DNA from: an uncultured Bacteroidia bacterium
Lineage (GTDB): Bacteria; Bacteroidota; Bacteroidia; SpSt-205
Direction: 5' to 3'
Assembly (NCBI GenBank): GCA_937995505.1
Contig: CALKJV010000018.1
Location: 1 to 7,118 of the forward strand
DNA: 7,118 nt
The notes beneath the pieces are model-generated. The model had not been told where the DNA came from. It made no database searches and was given only the letters and a program-made list of their open reading frames with translations. Shown here piece after piece: positions 6,166 through 7,118 of this stretch. Numbering within the stretch: the first letter of the stretch is position 1; the number at the start of each line of letters is the position of its first letter. A program made the translations under genes and the position numbers.

Positions 6166-6187
6166 ATTTGTCTTACCTTTGACAAAT
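6166..6187. repeat. Inverted repeat around the start of the outer-membrane protein gene
   Basis: Perfect 7-base arms, ATTTGTC at 6166-6172 and GACAAAT at 6181-6187, are separated by 8 bases. The spacer and the first base of the right arm contain the TACCTTTG element, and the right arm includes the first two bases of the ATG at 6186. It may be an operator. In a read-through transcript from rpe it could instead form a weak, AU-rich hairpin over the start codon. No T-run or GC-rich stem is present, so it does not look like a terminator. Confidence 0.4.
6174..6181 (+). promoter_or_regulatory. Bacteroidota-type -7 promoter element before the outer-membrane protein gene
   Basis: TACCTTTG matches TAnnTTTG exactly and lies in the 24-bp gap between rpe and the next ATG, with 4 bases between the motif and the ATG. 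It would give a leaderless or nearly leaderless transcript for the outer-membrane protein gene and pcm, in addition to read-through from upstream. No TTTG at -33 spacing is visible. Confidence 0.5.
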
Positions 6188-6995
6188 GCATGTCAAAAAA
6201 GTTTTCCTGAGCTTTTCCCTCGCCGCTAGTTTGTTATGGGCCCAGCAGCCCGCCGAAGAGGAAAGCGAAGACAAGGAGACGCAAACTGAAGAATATGAGC
6301 TTATTATCCCCTCCCCTCCCAAAAAGCGAAATTTTTTCGACTGGACAGAATACGGGGAGATAGCGTACAATCGCTTTTTAGGCGCTCCGGATACGCTAAG
6401 GGGTTCCTTAGAAGGGCTCGGCTCTATCAAGCTCAACGCTAACTTTTTCCCGCGTTTGCGTATAGGCTCTGCGCTCTATGTAGGGCTAGGGCTGGTGGGG
6501 GCGGCTATACGGGAGGTGCGGTTTGAAGAGCCGGTGCGACTGTTTCGCACAGAGGGGGGATCGTTGGGGTATCAAATAGATAGCTTGCCAAGCGCTGTGC
6601 GGGCCAAAAGCAAACTGCAGCTGGGCTATTATCGCTTTCCTATTGAGCTTGGGGTTCTGTACAAGAAGTTTCACCTAGCTGTCTTTGGCTATGGAGAAGT
6701 ACTCTTATGGGCTAAGCACAAGCGTAAGTATCGGGAAGGAAGCTCGCTCTCTCGCTCTGTTGAATACGGGAATAGGACTTTTCGTACGGACCCGCTGCAG
6801 TATGGGGTTGGGGCTCGGATTGGGTACAGAGGGGTAGGCGTTTTTGCTGCCTATTCGCTTTCGCCGCTCTGGCGGTCGGGGCAAGGCCCAGAAAATGTGC
6901 AGCCCTTGCAAGTGGGCTTGTACTTTTTTGATGCATCGTCAGGCACGGCTTCGTCTGCTCGTCGTAAGGCGCGCTCTACGGCTGTGCGCTGGTAA
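6186..6995 (+). CDS. Outer-membrane beta-barrel protein, function unknown
   Basis: A 269-aa exported protein. Residues 1-19 look like a signal peptide (basic HVKK, hydrophobic core, LLWA then Gln), with cleavage likely after Ala19. A strongly acidic stretch follows (24-38), then a basic-Pro segment to about 48. From about 78 on, alternating hydrophobic strands suggest a small barrel: IKLNANFFPRLRIGSALYVGLGLVGA (81-106), LQLGYYRFPIELGVLYKKFHLAVFGYGEVLLWAK (144-177), LQYGVGARIGYRGVGVFAAYSLSPLW (204-229) and VQPLQVGLYFF (238-248). The YSLSPLW, a Gly-Pro spacer and a last strand ending in aromatics resemble Bacteroidota outer-membrane barrel proteins of the PorT-like type. A Ser/Arg-rich tail of 21 residues follows the apparent last strand, which is unusual and may reflect an indel at the T run at 6924-6929. 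The ATG at 6186 is directly followed by the signal peptide. The role is unknown. Confidence 0.72.
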   Translation: MHVKKVFLSFSLAASLLWAQQPAEEESEDKETQTEEYELIIPSPPKKRNFFDWTEYGEIAYNRFLGAPDTLRGSLEGLGSIKLNANFFPRLRIGSALYVGLGLVGAAIREVRFEEPVRLFRTEGGSLGYQIDSLPSAVRAKSKLQLGYYRFPIELGVLYKKFHLAVFGYGEVLLWAKHKRKYREGSSLSRSVEYGNRTFRTDPLQYGVGARIGYRGVGVFAAYSLSPLWRSGQGPENVQPLQVGLYFFDASSGTASSARRKARSTAVRW

Positions 6996-7118
6996 TGCAG
7001 AGGGCTTACGAAGACCCCCCCCGCTATCAAGGGCTACGGAGGCATCTGGTAGAACATCTTCGGCAGAAAGGCATCCGGTCAGAGAGGGTTCTGGCTGCTA
7101 TCGGTCAAGTCCCCAGGC
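6995..7118 (+). CDS. pcm: Protein-L-isoaspartate O-methyltransferase, N-terminal fragment
   Basis: The first 41 codons of a gene that runs off the right edge. The visible sequence includes DPPRYQGLRRHLVEHLRQKG (7-26) and IRSERVLAAIGQVPR (27-41). This matches the N-terminus of protein-L-isoaspartate O-methyltransferase, where a GLR..LV..L...GI....VL.A...VPR pattern is typical. The enzyme uses S-adenosylmethionine to methylate isoaspartyl residues in damaged proteins, starting their repair. The SAM-binding domain lies beyond the window, so the call rests on the N-terminal pattern alone. The ATG shares its A with the upstream TAA (TAATG), indicating coupling with the outer-membrane protein gene. 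An eight-C run at 7015-7022 lies near the start; the frame continues sensibly through it. Confidence 0.75.
   Translation, partial: MQRAYEDPPRYQGLRRHLVEHLRQKGIRSERVLAAIGQVPR

Noticed and set aside
6162..6185. Rho-independent terminator after rpe
   Set aside because: The inverted repeat there is AT-rich, lacks a T run after it and reaches into the next start codon.
6930..7118. Open frame from an ATG at 6931 (after TGATG) running through the pcm start
   Set aside because: Its product is Arg-rich without similarity, whereas the frame from the ATG at 6995 gives a clear pcm N-terminus.

Overview
The window reads as a compact chromosomal segment of a Gram-negative bacterium, most likely a fairly GC-rich member of Bacteroidota or a close FCB relative. 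The reasons are a lipoprotein BamD of the Bacteroidota style, an outer-membrane beta-barrel protein of the kind common in that phylum, no Shine-Dalgarno-like sequence ahead of any start, and three matches to the Bacteroidota -7 promoter element TAnnTTTG. The taxonomic placement is inference. I see no RNA genes, mobile elements, CRISPR arrays, attachment sites or origins, and no gene-free stretch longer than about 50 bases.

Layout: two head-to-head transcription units diverge from a 46-bp intergenic region at 3278-3323. The leftward unit is pntAa (2168-3277), pntAb (1885-2163), pntB (506-1885) and bamD (start at 502, running off the left edge). Spacings are 4 bp, a 1-base TGATG overlap and 3 bp. 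The rightward unit is a GT4 glycosyltransferase (3324-4505), a membrane-anchored GT2 glycosyltransferase (4468-5502), rpe (5502-6161), an outer-membrane beta-barrel protein (6186-6995) and a partial pcm (from 6995, running off the right edge). Junctions there are a 38-bp overlap, a 1-base TGATG overlap, a 24-bp gap with its own promoter-like element, and a 1-base TAATG overlap.

Function: the leftward unit encodes a complete three-subunit, proton-translocating NAD(P) transhydrogenase, which couples the proton gradient to hydride transfer from NADH to NADP+. An outer-membrane assembly lipoprotein follows it. The rightward unit combines two glycosyltransferases, probably for cell-surface glycan synthesis, a pentose-phosphate epimerase, an outer-membrane protein and a protein-repair methyltransferase. 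These are mostly housekeeping genes packed together, not one dedicated pathway.

I found no clearly new multi-gene system. The points most worth checking are: (1) both divergent promoters sit so close to their ATGs that the transcripts should be leaderless or nearly so; (2) the transhydrogenase seems to lack a histidine at both known alternative positions of the membrane proton path; (3) the outer-membrane protein reads past its apparent last strand at a six-T run, where one extra T would stop it exactly at the expected aromatic end; (4) the GT2 enzyme has Asp-Ala-Ser where Asp-X-Asp is expected; and (5) an inverted repeat encloses the promoter-like element and start of the outer-membrane protein gene.
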